A stretch of 64,000 nt of DNA, from assembly GCA_024207135.1 (NCBI GenBank), contig CP042428.1, positions 2,046,001 through 2,110,000 of the forward strand, in the 5' to 3' direction. Shown one piece after another: positions 16,182-25,277 of the stretch. A program made the translations under genes and the position numbers. The notes beneath the pieces were generated by a model. That model was not told the origin of the DNA. It worked only from the letters and a program-made list of their open reading frames with translations, and did no database searches. Numbering within the stretch: the first letter of the stretch is position 1; each line of letters starts with the position of its first letter. This stretch comes from Arthrobacter sp. C2 (GTDB taxonomy: Bacteria; Actinomycetota; Actinomycetes; Actinomycetales; Micrococcaceae).

Positions 16182-16643
16182 ATGCCAGCCAGCAACAATC
16201 CGGCACTTCCCGGTGACCTTTCGGAGCTTTTCCACCGCGCTTTTCGTTCGCTGCGCCATTCCTGGTCGCAGCGCCTTGCCCCCTTTGAGCTGACCCCGCA
16301 CCAGTTCCGCGCCCTGCACTCGCTCGCGCGCAACGCCGCGGACCCGGCGTCCGCCGACGGGATGCGGCTCAAGGACGTTGCCGAACGCCTGCGCATTGCC
16401 CCGCGCTCGGCCACCGAGGTCATCGACCACCTCGAGGCCAAGGGGCTGGTGGCCCGCAGCGCCGACCCCGTCGATCGCCGCGCCACGCTGGTCACGCTGA
16501 CTGCCGAGGGGCTCAGGCTGACCGAGGAAGTCCGCGCGGCACGCCGCGAGCACACGGAGAGCTACTTCGGCCGGATCGATGCGCAGGAACGCGCCGAGCT
16601 GGCCCGCATCCTGGGCAAGCTCGGCGGCCACCCGGAGCGCTGA
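16182..16643 (+). CDS. MarR family regulator of the ABC exporter
   Basis: This 153-residue winged-helix protein has the MarR signature: recognition helix and wing in LRIAPRSATEVIDHLEAKGL and DPVDRRATLVTLTAEG. It is divergent from the exporter gene with a palindrome between them, the standard arrangement for drug-inducible exporters. The ATG has TTGAGGG just upstream and also a TAGTCT box 7 bases before it, so either leadered or leaderless translation is possible. Confidence 0.9.
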   Translation: MPASNNPALPGDLSELFHRAFRSLRHSWSQRLAPFELTPHQFRALHSLARNAADPASADGMRLKDVAERLRIAPRSATEVIDHLEAKGLVARSADPVDRRATLVTLTAEGLRLTEEVRAARREHTESYFGRIDAQERAELARILGKLGGHPER

Positions 16644-16677
16644 ACGCGTTCCGCGGGAACTCCCCGGCGACCGGGTC

Positions 16678-18702
16678 CTAGTTCTCGGACCTGCCCCGGC
16701 GCCAGTACCCCATGAAGGCGACCTGCTTGCGGTCCATGCCGGCCTCGCGGACCAGGTAGCGGCGCATGCCCTTGATCATTTCCGCCTCGCCGGCCAGCCA
16801 CGCGTAGAACGGCTGCGTGGAGGCGGTGGCCGTCTCCCAAAGGATCTGCGAGTCGACGTCGACGTCCTCCGGGTCGGCCCCGGGCATCACCGCGCCGGCG
16901 GCGGGAATCGCCACGACGTCGCGCACCGCGGCCGCCAGCAGCTCGCCGTGCGGGTGGGAACCGCGCGGCAGCCACTGCACGGACACGCCCGAGCGGGTCG
17001 AGGAACCCTGGATGTCCCCGGTGTCGGGCACCTCGATGAGCGCATGTCCGGTGATCCCGGCAGGCAGCGATTCGAGGATCGAGCAGATCGCCGGGGCAGC
17101 GGTCTCGTCCCCGGCCAGCAGGATCCGCTTGGCCGAGCCGGGGCGGAACTCGATGCCGCCGTAGTCGGGCCCGCACAGGCCCGCGTTGGGACCCAGCAAC
17201 AGCAATTCGTCCCCGGCCTTGGCCCGGGCCGCCCACACCGTGGCCGGGCCGCCGGCCAGCTTGCCGTTCTCGGTGCGCAGGTGCAGCACGAAGTCGATGT
17301 CGATCTCCGCCTCCGTACCGCGGTTGTCCCGGTGGCCCGCCGGGCGCAGGGCACGGACGGTGTAGGTGCGCATGGCGCCGCGGGATTCGGCCGGCAGCGC
17401 GAGCCAGCGCCGGTACCAGCCGGTGGCCTCCGCCCGGGAAAGCCAGGCGCCCGGGCGCAGCGACGCGAATTCCGCGGGCAGCCCGGCAGCCGGGACCCCG
17501 GATTCGGCGGCCGGCTGGATCATCAGCTTGATGCGCAGATCCAGCGGGGAATCCCCGGCGCCGAAGTGCGCCAGGTCCGCGCCGGCCAGGGTGATGCGCT
17601 TGAAGTTCTCGCCGATGCCCTGCACCGCGACCACATGCGTGGCGAAGGCCAGCATCTCGCTGATCTCCTCGGCGCGTTCGGGCACGTCCTGGGCCGCGGG
17701 CGCCGGGGAGTCCGCTTCGGCGGTTGCGGCTGCGGTCCCGGCCGTTGCCTCCGCCACGGAATCCGTGGCTGCATCCGCAACGCCGCCGGCCTCGGGGCCT
17801 GCGGTTCCCGGTGCGGCCGCGGGCACCTCGGACGGCACGGGACCGGCATCGAGCCGGGCATCGGGATTCGTGGTGCGGTGGATGCCCTTGGCCGCCAGCA
17901 CCGACTCGGCGCGCAGCACCCGGTGCCGGCCGATCGGCAGCACCAGCGGGGTGCCGGCCACGGGGTCCGGGATGACGCGGCACGGCATGCCGAAGACGTT
18001 TTTCACCATCTCCTCGGTGACCACCGCCGCGGGGTGCCCGGCGGCAACGATCTTGCCTTCCTTCAGCGCGACCAGGTGGTCGGCGTAGCGGGCGGCGAGG
18101 TTGAGGTCGTGCAGCACGATCACCACGGTGGTGCCGCGGGTGCGGTTCAGCTCGGAAATCACGTCGAGCACCTCCAGCTGGTGGGCGACGTCCAGGTAGG
18201 TGGTCGGCTCGTCGAGCAGCAGCAGCTCGGTTTCCTGGGCCAGCGCCATGGCGATCCAGACGCGTTGGCGCTGCCCGCCGGAGAGCTCGTCGATGGGCCG
18301 CTCGGCCAGGTCGGTGGTACCGGTGACGGCCATGGCGCGGGCCACCGCGGCCTCGTCCTCGGAGGAGAAACGCTTGAACCAGCCCTGGTGCGGGTAGCGG
18401 CCGCGGCCGATCAGCTCGCGCACCGTGATCCCGTCGGGCGCGGTCGGGGTCTGCGGCAGCAGGCCCAGCATCTTGGCGACCTCGCGGGCCGGGCGGGTGT
18501 GGATGTCCTCGCCGTTGAGCAGGACCTTGCCCCCGGCGGGCTTCAGCAGCCGGGACAGGCCGCGCAGCAGCGTGGACTTGCCGCAGCCATTGGCTCCCAC
18601 GATGATCGTCACCTCGCCGGTGGGCAGCTGCAACGAGAGCTCGTCGACGATGCTGACCGCGTCGTAGGCGAGTGTGAGGTCCTGTGCTTCGAGAAGTGCC
18701 AT
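16678..18702 (-). CDS. Ferric-siderophore ABC ATPase fused to a siderophore-interacting (ferric reductase) domain
   Basis: This 674-residue protein joins two functions normally on separate genes. Residues 1-265 are a FepC/FecE-type ATPase: Walker [10 protein letters not shown] 36-44, signature LSGGQRQRV 140-148, Walker B LLLLDEP 160-166, H-loop histidine 198. An Ala/Pro/Glu-rich linker follows (about 280-345). Residues 350-674 are a SIP/ViuB flavoprotein: FAD motif RTYTVRAL 445-452, NAD(P)-binding [10 protein letters not shown] 530-539, and the family C-terminus [18 protein letters not shown] and [10 protein letters not shown]. Ferric siderophore import would thus be tethered to reductive iron release at the inner face of the membrane. 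The ATG is at 18702; the FecCD permease gene ends 8 bases upstream. No frameshift or stop separates the halves. Confidence 0.93.
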   Translation of the reverse strand: MALLEAQDLTLAYDAVSIVDELSLQLPTGEVTIIVGANGCGKSTLLRGLSRLLKPAGGKVLLNGEDIHTRPAREVAKMLGLLPQTPTAPDGITVRELIGRGRYPHQGWFKRFSSEDEAAVARAMAVTGTTDLAERPIDELSGGQRQRVWIAMALAQETELLLLDEPTTYLDVAHQLEVLDVISELNRTRGTTVVIVLHDLNLAARYADHLVALKEGKIVAAGHPAAVVTEEMVKNVFGMPCRVIPDPVAGTPLVLPIGRHRVLRAESVLAAKGIHRTTNPDARLDAGPVPSEVPAAAPGTAGPEAGGVADAATDSVAEATAGTAAATAEADSPAPAAQDVPERAEEISEMLAFATHVVAVQGIGENFKRITLAGADLAHFGAGDSPLDLRIKLMIQPAAESGVPAAGLPAEFASLRPGAWLSRAEATGWYRRWLALPAESRGAMRTYTVRALRPAGHRDNRGTEAEIDIDFVLHLRTENGKLAGGPATVWAARAKAGDELLLLGPNAGLCGPDYGGIEFRPGSAKRILLAGDETAAPAICSILESLPAGITGHALIEVPDTGDIQGSSTRSGVSVQWLPRGSHPHGELLAAAVRDVVAIPAAGAVMPGADPEDVDVDSQILWETATASTQPFYAWLAGEAEMIKGMRRYLVREAGMDRKQVAFMGYWRRGRSEN

Positions 18703-18710
18703 GCGTACCC

Positions 18711-19865
18711 TCAGGTTCCTTCCTTGTTGGAGCGCACCAAGACCCAAATCAGGAATGGTGCTCCCAGTGCGCCGGTGACGACGCCGACTGGTAATTGTAT
18801 GTCGGGCAAGATGTTGGTGGCGATGAATGTCGCCGTGGTGACCAGCAAGGCGCCGATGCCGGCGGCGGAGCCCAGGTGGCTGCGGCCATTGCACAGGCGC
18901 AGGGCCAGCGGCCCGGCCAGGAACGCGACGAACGCCAGCGGGCCGGTCACCGCGGTTGCCACCGCGCACAGCCCGACCCCCAGCAGGATCAGCCCCAGCC
19001 GGGTGGACCGCACGCGCAGCCCCAACCCGGCGGCGGTGTCGTCGCCCAGTTCCAGGATCCGCAGCTTCGCCGCGGCGGGCAGAAGCAGCGGCAGCAGGAT
19101 CGCCAGTGCCGCACCCAGCATTCCGGCCCGCTCCCAGGTGCTGGCGGACAGCGACCCGGTGAGCCAGCGCAGTGCGTCGGAGGCCATGCGGATGTCGGTG
19201 CGGGTGAGCAGGTAGGAGATGATGCCCTGCAGCATCGCGGCGACCGCGATGCCGGCCAGGATCAGCCGGGCCCCGGTGTGCTTCCCGGCGTCGGCAATCG
19301 CGTAGATCAGCAGCGCCACGGCCAGGGCGCCGGCGCAGGCGATCAGCGAAAGCCCGATCCCCTGGGCGCCGAAGAACAACATGCCCGCCACCGCGGCGGC
19401 GGACGCCCCGTAGCCGACCCCGATCACGTCGGGGCTGGCCAGCGGGTTGCGCAGCATGCGCTGGAAGATGGCCCCGGAGGCGCCGAACGCGGCCCCGGCC
19501 AGGATTCCGACGGCGGCCTGCGGCAGCCGGTCTTCCCAGAGCATGAAGGAGACCCCCGGAACGCGTTCGCCGGACAGGGCGGCGAGCATCTCGTCGAGGG
19601 CGATGGGATGGCGCCCGGCCACCAGGTTCAGGAGCACCGCAACCAGGATGCCGGCGGTGGCCAGCAGGTTCACCCGGGCCACCGGGCCGATGCGGCGCTT
19701 GGCGCGGGGTGTGGATTGGCGCGGGGCCCGGGGCATGCGCCGGGGCCTGGGCCGCGGCGCGCCCGGAGGCCGTCCTCCGGACGGCGCGGCGGAAGCCTCG
19801 GCCCGCTCCATTGCGGGCGCAGCCGCGGCGGCGTCGCCAACCCGGGAGAGCATCTGGCGGCTCAC
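18711..19865 (-). CDS. FecCD family siderophore ABC permease (second subunit)
   Basis: This 384-residue protein has a 60-residue Arg/Pro-rich N-terminal extension followed by the BtuC-type fold of about ten membrane helices. Family motifs are present: [29 protein letters not shown], in two parts, and [12 protein letters not shown], the cytoplasmic loop that contacts the ATPase. The start is GTG at 19865, overlapping the preceding permease stop by 4 bases, with GGAAGGAAGG upstream; an ATG at 19853 is an alternative. It pairs with the neighbouring permease and the fused ATPase gene downstream. Confidence 0.92.
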   Translation of the reverse strand: MSRQMLSRVGDAAAAAPAMERAEASAAPSGGRPPGAPRPRPRRMPRAPRQSTPRAKRRIGPVARVNLLATAGILVAVLLNLVAGRHPIALDEMLAALSGERVPGVSFMLWEDRLPQAAVGILAGAAFGASGAIFQRMLRNPLASPDVIGVGYGASAAAVAGMLFFGAQGIGLSLIACAGALAVALLIYAIADAGKHTGARLILAGIAVAAMLQGIISYLLTRTDIRMASDALRWLTGSLSASTWERAGMLGAALAILLPLLLPAAAKLRILELGDDTAAGLGLRVRSTRLGLILLGVGLCAVATAVTGPLAFVAFLAGPLALRLCNGRSHLGSAAGIGALLVTTATFIATNILPDIQLPVGVVTGALGAPFLIWVLVRSNKEGT

Positions 19866-20947
19866 AGCGTGACCTTCCTTCCGCGGCGCAGCAGCCAGAG
19901 GAACAGCGGCGCGCCGATCACCGCGGTCATGACCCCGACCTGGATTTCCGCCGGTGGGGCGATGACCCGGCCCAGCACATCGGCACCCAGCAGCAACACC
20001 GGGCCGGCGAGCATGGACAGCGGCAGCAGCCAGCGGTAGTCCCCGCCGGCCAGCACGCGGATCGCGTGCGGCACGATCAGCCCGACGAAGCCGATGGGCC
20101 CGGCCAGCGCGGTGGCCGCGCCGCACAGCAGCACCACGCCCGCCGCCGACACGGCACGCCCGCGGCCCACGCGGAAGCCGAGACCCACGGCCGAGTCGTC
20201 GCCCAGGGCCAGCGCGTTGAACAGCCTGGCACCGGCCAGCACCGCGACCGCGCCCAGGGCCAGGAACGGGGCGACGGAGAGCATCTCGGGCACCTCGCGG
20301 GCGCCGAGGGTGCCGACCTGCCAGAACCTGAAGCGGTCCAGGGCCTCCTGGCCGATCATCAGCACGGCGTTGGTCAGCGACCCGAGGCCCGCGGCCATGG
20401 CCGCACCGGCCAGGGCCAGTTTCAGCCCCGTGGCGCTGTCGCGGCCCAGCGATGCTACCAGGTAGACCAGCAGCGAGGCGCCCGCGGCTCCCACGAAGGC
20501 GAAGAGGATGTAGCCGTGCAGCGTGGTCACGGCGAAGAAGTGGATGCCGGCCACCACGGCCAGCGCGGCCCCGGCGTTGACGCCCAGGATGCCCGGGTCC
20601 GCCAGCGGGTTGCGGGTGATGCCCTGCATCCCGGCTCCGGCGAGCCCCAGGGCGGCGCCGATGAGCAGCCCGGCAACGGTGCGCGGGATGCGCGAGGCGA
20701 CGACCGCGTGGTCCCCGTTGGCCGGGTCCAGGTGCACCAGCGCGTCGAGGACCGTGGACGGGGCGATGGGCCGGGCACCGATGAGCAGGGACAGGAAGAG
20801 CCCCAGGGCCAGGGCTGCCGCCAGGAGAAGTCCGAGCACCGGCGCGGGCATCAGCCCGGGGCGCCGGGCGGGCGCGCGGGAATCGGTTTTCTGCGCGGAC
20901 AGCGGCAGGGCCTCGGACGTTCGTGACCCGGATGGTGGAGCGCTCAT
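19862..20947 (-). CDS. FecCD family siderophore ABC permease (first subunit)
   Basis: This 361-residue BtuC/FecCD permease has the conserved segments [27 protein letters not shown] and [14 protein letters not shown], plus [12 protein letters not shown] near the C-terminus. It forms the membrane channel with the overlapping downstream permease. It opens a three-gene minus-strand operon (permease, permease, ATPase-reductase). The operon's binding protein is not adjacent: it lies at 21854-22900, beyond a metallo-hydrolase gene on the other strand. I see no iron box in the 56-base gap upstream. Confidence 0.92.
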   Translation of the reverse strand: MSAPPSGSRTSEALPLSAQKTDSRAPARRPGLMPAPVLGLLLAAALALGLFLSLLIGARPIAPSTVLDALVHLDPANGDHAVVASRIPRTVAGLLIGAALGLAGAGMQGITRNPLADPGILGVNAGAALAVVAGIHFFAVTTLHGYILFAFVGAAGASLLVYLVASLGRDSATGLKLALAGAAMAAGLGSLTNAVLMIGQEALDRFRFWQVGTLGAREVPEMLSVAPFLALGAVAVLAGARLFNALALGDDSAVGLGFRVGRGRAVSAAGVVLLCGAATALAGPIGFVGLIVPHAIRVLAGGDYRWLLPLSMLAGPVLLLGADVLGRVIAPPAEIQVGVMTAVIGAPLFLWLLRRGRKVTL

Positions 20948-21003
20948 GGATTGTCCACCCGGTTCCGGGCGGAGGCGCGGGCCGTGGCCCTAGACTGGGG
21001 GCC

Positions 21004-21798
21004 ATGAGCAAGCAGCAAGCCACCGTCGTCTCCGAGCAGGCAGCCTTCCACCTGGCCCCGAACCCCGGACCGATGTCGCTGGAGGGAACCAATTCCTGGA
21101 TCCTGCGCGCACCGGGGTCCGAGCATGCCATCGTCGTGGATCCGGGTCCCGACGACGCCGGGCACCTGGGTGCGCTGGCCGCCGAATCCGTCGAACTGAT
21201 CCTGATCACGCACCGCCACCACGACCACACCGAGGGCATCGACACGCTGCACCGGCTCACCGGGGCGCCGGTGCGTGCGGCGCTGCCGGAGCATTGCCGC
21301 GAGGCCGGGGTCTTGGTCGACGGCGAGGAGATCCACGCGGCGGGCCTGCGGCTGCGCGTGCTGGCCACCCCAGGCCACACCTCCGATTCGCTCGGCTTCC
21401 TGCTGCCCGACGACGGGGCAAACGGCTCGATGCTCACCGGGGACACCATCCTGGGCCGCGGCACCACCATCCTGGATGCGCCAGACGGGACCCTGGGCGA
21501 CTACCTGTCCTCGCTGGACAAGCTGGAGGCCGGCCCCGATGCGCTGGTGCTCCCGGCGCACGGCCCGGTGCTGGGGTCCCTGCACGGTATCGTGCGCGAA
21601 TACCGGGCGCACCGGCTTGAACGGCTGGCCCAGATCCGCGCCGCCCTGGCGCAGATCCGGGCAGATTCCGCCGTTGCGCCCACCATCGCCCAGGTCACCG
21701 ACGTGGTCTACGCCGACGTGGATCCACGGGTGCGACGGGCAGCCGAGATCTCGGTGGCAGCGCAATTGCGCTACCTTGAGGAGTCCGAAGCTTCCTGA
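21004..21798 (+). CDS. MBL-fold metallo-hydrolase
   Basis: This 264-residue protein has the metallo-beta-lactamase fold of the LACTB2/glyoxalase II-like group. The zinc motif HRHHDH is at 70-75, further ligands are in TPGHTSDS and LTGDTILG, and the last histidine is in LPAHGPVL. A C-terminal winged-helix-like tail (IAQVTDVVYADV) matches LACTB2-type members, which act on nucleic acid or thioesters. TAGACT ends 7 bases before the ATG, suggesting a leaderless start, though GGGGG could serve as a ribosome site. It lies head to head with the permease operon and separates it from the binding-protein gene. Confidence 0.88.
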   Translation: MSKQQATVVSEQAAFHLAPNPGPMSLEGTNSWILRAPGSEHAIVVDPGPDDAGHLGALAAESVELILITHRHHDHTEGIDTLHRLTGAPVRAALPEHCREAGVLVDGEEIHAAGLRLRVLATPGHTSDSLGFLLPDDGANGSMLTGDTILGRGTTILDAPDGTLGDYLSSLDKLEAGPDALVLPAHGPVLGSLHGIVREYRAHRLERLAQIRAALAQIRADSAVAPTIAQVTDVVYADVDPRVRRAAEISVAAQLRYLEESEAS

Positions 21799-21853
21799 CA
21801 TTGCCTGTGGTTCCCGCCTGTATCGGTGCCGGTGCGTGGGTGGTGCGGGCCGG

Positions 21854-22900
21854 CTACTTGCCGGCGGCTGCCTGCGCGGCCGCAGCGAAGGCCGGGACGA
21901 CCTTCTCGAGGGCGTAGGGCACCGACAGCGGGGACGCCGCCGAGATGGCGAGCACCTCCATGTCGTTGGCCGCGGCCACCAGCCCGCCCTTGGAGACGGC
22001 GGGGAGCTGGGCAAAGAGCTTGTTCTTGGCGACCGCATCGGTGCCGGTGCCCTCGGCGGCCCAGGTGAAGAAGATGTCGGAGTCCAGCTCGTTCGCGCGT
22101 TCCGCGGCCCATGGAAGGAAGAACTCGCCGTCCTTGGCGTTCGCATCGACGATTGCCGCCTGGGTCATGCCCAGTGCGGTGAGGAAGCGCGGGCGCGAAT
22201 CCCCGGTGGCGTAGAGGCTGATGGAGTTGTCCGACAGTTCCAGGTTTCCGGCAATGAAAGTGGTGTCCTTGAAGACCGGGTTCGCCTCGGCGGCAGCAGC
22301 GACCTTGCCCTCGACCTCGGTGATTACGGCCTTGGCCTCGGCGTCCTTGCCCAGTGCCTGGCCTACGGCGGTGGTCACGTCCTGCCAGCCGGAGGTGTAG
22401 TTCGGTGCCATCGGGCCGATGACCGGGGCGATCTTGGAGAGCTTGTCGTACTCCTCCTGCGTCAGGCCCGAGTACCCGGCCACGATGAGGTCCGGCTGGG
22501 CCTCGGCCAGCGCGGTGAAGTTCACGCCGTCCTTCTCGGAGTACTGAACCGGGGCCTTCTCGCTGCCGATCGGGGCGCCCAGCTCGGTGAGCTTGGCATC
22601 CTTCCAGTCGGTGGAGCCCTGCTTGTTGTTTCCCCAGGTGTCCTCGGCCATGGCCACCGGAACGACGCCCAGTGCCAGCACCGCATCGGCGTTGACCCAG
22701 GAAACCGTGGCCACGCGCTCGGGTGCCTCGGTGATTTCGGTGGTCCCGTAGATGTGCTTGATGCTGACAGGGAAGGCGGCGCTTGCCGCTGCGGTGCTGC
22801 TGGCCGGGGCGCTGTCGGCGGTTCCGCCGCAGGCGCTGAGGGTCAAGGCAAGGGCGGTGGTTGCTGCGGCGATGAGGCCGGCGCGTCGAGTGAACTTCAT
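21854..22900 (-). CDS. Iron-siderophore ABC transporter substrate-binding lipoprotein
   Basis: This 348-residue FecB/FepB-type protein has an RR-containing signal peptide and a lipobox LSAC with acylated C24, so it is anchored outside the membrane. The periplasmic-binding-protein type III fold is seen in the strand IYGTTEITEAPERVATVSW, and in LIVAGYSGLTQEEYDKLSKIAPVIG, in two parts. It probably captures hydroxamate or catechol ferric siderophores for the permeases at 18.7-20.9 kb. The ATG at 22900 is chosen because an upstream extension would bury the signal peptide. A DtxR/IdeR-like box lies at 23005-23023, about 105 bases upstream, predicting iron repression. Confidence 0.92.
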   Translation of the reverse strand: MKFTRRAGLIAAATTALALTLSACGGTADSAPASSTAAASAAFPVSIKHIYGTTEITEAPERVATVSWVNADAVLALGVVPVAMAEDTWGNNKQGSTDWKDAKLTELGAPIGSEKAPVQYSEKDGVNFTALAEAQPDLIVAGYSGLTQEEYDKLSKIAPVIGPMAPNYTSGWQDVTTAVGQALGKDAEAKAVITEVEGKVAAAAEANPVFKDTTFIAGNLELSDNSISLYATGDSRPRFLTALGMTQAAIVDANAKDGEFFLPWAAERANELDSDIFFTWAAEGTGTDAVAKNKLFAQLPAVSKGGLVAAANDMEVLAISAASPLSVPYALEKVVPAFAAAAQAAAGK

Positions 22901-23004
22901 GTGGGTGTGGAATCCTTTGCGATTCAGCGGTGGAAAGCGATGGATACGGAGGAGGAGGTGCTCGGTCGGCAGGAATTGTGGATTGGCCGTCACACCAACA
23001 CCTG

Positions 23005-23023
23005 ACGAGTAAGGCTAACCTCA
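23005..23023 (-). promoter_or_regulatory. DtxR/IdeR-like iron box upstream of the binding-protein gene
   Basis: On the minus strand the 19-mer TGAGGTTAGCCTTACTCGT agrees with the published consensus TWAGGTWAGSCTWACCTWA at 14 of 19 positions, with a near-complete left half-site. It lies upstream of the lipoprotein gene starting at 22900. Confidence 0.65.
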
Positions 23024-23141
23024 CCAATTCGGATTACGCAACACAGCTCGGACCTAATTGCCCGAACGCCGCCGTGGCCGGGGATGACAAATGCCCGTCA
23101 TTTCGCAAGCCATCCGGCCATTCGGTGACTAGGCTCACATC

Positions 23142-23942
23142 ATGAAAGATTTCTTGCCGCCGGAAACCAGCAACCCGCACCGCACTCCGGGCACGGCACT
23201 GGTCACGGGTGCCACCTCGGGGCTGGGCGCCGAATTCTGCGCGCAACTGGCGGCCCGCGGACACGACCTGGTGGTCACGGCCCGTGACGGGCAGCGGCTG
23301 GCGGAGCTCGCCGCACGGCTGCACGCACAGTTTGCCGTCAACGTCGAAGTGCTGGCCGCGGACCTGGTGACCGACGAGGGAACCGAACGGGTGTCCGCCC
23401 GCCTCGCCCAAGCCGCGCGACCCGTCAACCTGCTGGTCAATAACGCCGGGTACGGCCTGCGCGGCAATTTCGCCGACAACGACCTCGGCGAGGAGCTTGA
23501 CCACCTGCGGATCCACACCCAGGCACCGCTGGTACTGATGCATGCGGCACTGAACGCCATGGGCTCCGGCGGCGGGGGAAGGATCATCAACGTCGCCTCG
23601 GTCGCCGCCTTCACCCCGCGCGGCAGCTACTCGGCAGCCAAGGCGCTGATCGTGAATTTCAGCCGATGGGCCAACGTTTTCTATGCCGGCCGCGGCATCT
23701 CCGTCACCGCCGTGTGCCCCGGCTTCGTGCGCACCGAGTTCCACGACCGCATGGGCGTGGACAAGACCAAGATCCCCGCCCGGGGGTGGCTGGATGCCCC
23801 GAGCGTGGTGCGGCAGGCGCTGGCCGACAGCGACGCGGGCAAATCCGTATCGATCCCTTCGGTGCGCTACAAGCTCGCTACCGCCTTGGCGCGGATCGCG
23901 CCCGATGCACTGGTGGAGCGCCTTGCCAGACGCGGGCGCTAG
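23142..23942 (+). CDS. SDR family NAD(P)-dependent oxidoreductase
   Basis: This 266-residue classical-type SDR has TGATSGLG at 22-29, NNAG at 100-103 and the catalytic triad S153, Y163, K167. The sequence resembles DltE/YdfG-type reductases of unknown substrate. It is cytosolic. A TAGGCT box ends 6 bases before the ATG and no ribosome site is seen, so it is probably leaderless. It sits between two siderophore uptake loci but has no obvious iron link. Confidence 0.9.
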   Translation: MKDFLPPETSNPHRTPGTALVTGATSGLGAEFCAQLAARGHDLVVTARDGQRLAELAARLHAQFAVNVEVLAADLVTDEGTERVSARLAQAARPVNLLVNNAGYGLRGNFADNDLGEELDHLRIHTQAPLVLMHAALNAMGSGGGGRIINVASVAAFTPRGSYSAAKALIVNFSRWANVFYAGRGISVTAVCPGFVRTEFHDRMGVDKTKIPARGWLDAPSVVRQALADSDAGKSVSIPSVRYKLATALARIAPDALVERLARRGR

Positions 23943-24133
23943 CAAAGCCGCCCACCCCCACCCCGGCCGGCCGCCCAGCCACTGCATTACTTCCACCCCG
24001 CACGGGCCACCCGTCCGTCGCCGGAGGTCAAGAATCGTCACGGCACGCCCTTTTGCCGCGCCCGAAACCATGAGTGACCGAGATCACATATCGGGGCGAG
24101 GGTGTCCCGGATTCCCCGTGTCGCAGGGGTTCC

Positions 24134-24152
24134 TTAGGCAGACCTACCCTCG
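24134..24152 (+). promoter_or_regulatory. DtxR/IdeR-like iron box, copy 1
   Basis: TTAGGCAGACCTACCCTCG matches the TWAGGTWAGSCTWACCTWA consensus at 13 of 19 positions. It is 154 bases before the second binding-protein gene and shares the core TAGGCAG-CCT with the copy at 24198. Confidence 0.5.
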
Positions 24153-24197
24153 CGATCGGATGGCGCCGACAACCTATCAAGGTTGCTCGGTTTGCAC

Positions 24198-24216
24198 ATA
24201 GGCAGGCCTTATCTAT
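24198..24216 (+). promoter_or_regulatory. DtxR/IdeR-like iron box, copy 2
   Basis: ATAGGCAGGCCTTATCTAT matches the iron-box consensus at 14 of 19 positions and lies about 90 bases before the GTG start at 24306. Two related sites 64 bases apart suggest cooperative repression of the siderophore operon. Confidence 0.6.
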
Positions 24217-24305
24217 AGCGTTTCACTTAAGTTCATTTACGCCACGAGGTCGTTCGCTAATTGATGCGGGCCTTGGGCAGCGGCCCCACCATCGGAGAAA
24301 TCATC

Positions 24306-25250
24306 GTGAAGACCCCCGTTCGCGTCGTCCTTGGCGCACTTGCCGCCGGCGCATCCCTGCTCGCCCTGACCGCTTGCGGCGGCTCCACCGAGGCAGGTGC
24401 CCAGGCCGATTCCGGCAAGACCGTGAGCATCACCCACGCGCAGGGGACCACCGAGGTTCCGGTGAACCCGGAGACCGTCTACACCTTCGACCTGGGTGTG
24501 CTCGACTCGATGACCGCCTTGGGTCTGGAAGCCGACGGCGTTCCGGAAACCAAGTACCCCGAGTCGCTGGCCAAGTACAACGACGCTTCCGTCGCCAAGA
24601 TCGGTTCCATGAAGGAACCCGACTTCGAAGCCATCTCCAACGGCAATCCGGACCTGATCATCATCACGGGCCGCACCGCCACCTCCTACGAGGAACTTTC
24701 CAAGATCGCCCCGACCGTCGACCTGTCCGTGGACCTCAAGAAGCCGCTGGACTCCTTCAAGGAGCAGGCCGGCAAGCTGGGCCAAATCTTCGACGTCGAA
24801 TCCAAGGTCACCGAGAAGCTCGCGGCCATCGACACCAAGATCGCCGACACCAAGGCCAAGAGCGCCGATGCCGGCAAGGGCCTGATCATCATGACCTCCG
24901 GCGGCGAACTGACCGCCTACGGCGCCGGCTCGCGCTTCGGCCTGATCCACGACGTGCTCGGGGTGGCCACCGTCGCCGACGTCAAGTCCGAAGGCTCCCA
25001 CGGCGAGTCGATCTCCTTCGAGTTCCTCAAGACGAACAATCCCGACACCCTGTACGTCATTGACCGCGATTCGGCCATGGGCACCTCGGGCGATGCAGCC
25101 AAGGCCGTCCTGGACAACGAGCTGGTCGCCTCGACCAACGCCGCCAAGAACAACAAGATCGTGAACCTGGATTCCAACGCCTGGTACATGGTCGGCTACG
25201 GCCTGGACAACACCGAAAAGATGATCGACGAGGTCGCTGCGGGTCTGTAG
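24306..25250 (+). CDS. Siderophore ABC transporter substrate-binding lipoprotein (YclQ/CeuA type)
   Basis: This 314-residue lipoprotein has a signal peptide ending in LTAC with acylated C24. The mature part has the type III binding-protein fold with the strand ITHAQGTTEVPVNPETVYTF and LGVLDSMTALGLEADG, which resembles the petrobactin/catecholate binding proteins YclQ and CeuE. The start is GTG at 24306, with GGAGA 7 bases upstream; the in-frame ATGs upstream would add residues before the signal peptide. It is the first gene of an SBP-permease-permease-ATPase operon preceded by two iron boxes. Confidence 0.92.
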   Translation: MKTPVRVVLGALAAGASLLALTACGGSTEAGAQADSGKTVSITHAQGTTEVPVNPETVYTFDLGVLDSMTALGLEADGVPETKYPESLAKYNDASVAKIGSMKEPDFEAISNGNPDLIIITGRTATSYEELSKIAPTVDLSVDLKKPLDSFKEQAGKLGQIFDVESKVTEKLAAIDTKIADTKAKSADAGKGLIIMTSGGELTAYGAGSRFGLIHDVLGVATVADVKSEGSHGESISFEFLKTNNPDTLYVIDRDSAMGTSGDAAKAVLDNELVASTNAAKNNKIVNLDSNAWYMVGYGLDNTEKMIDEVAAGL

Positions 25251-25277
25251 GCACCCGCCCACAGTCGCAAACTGATC

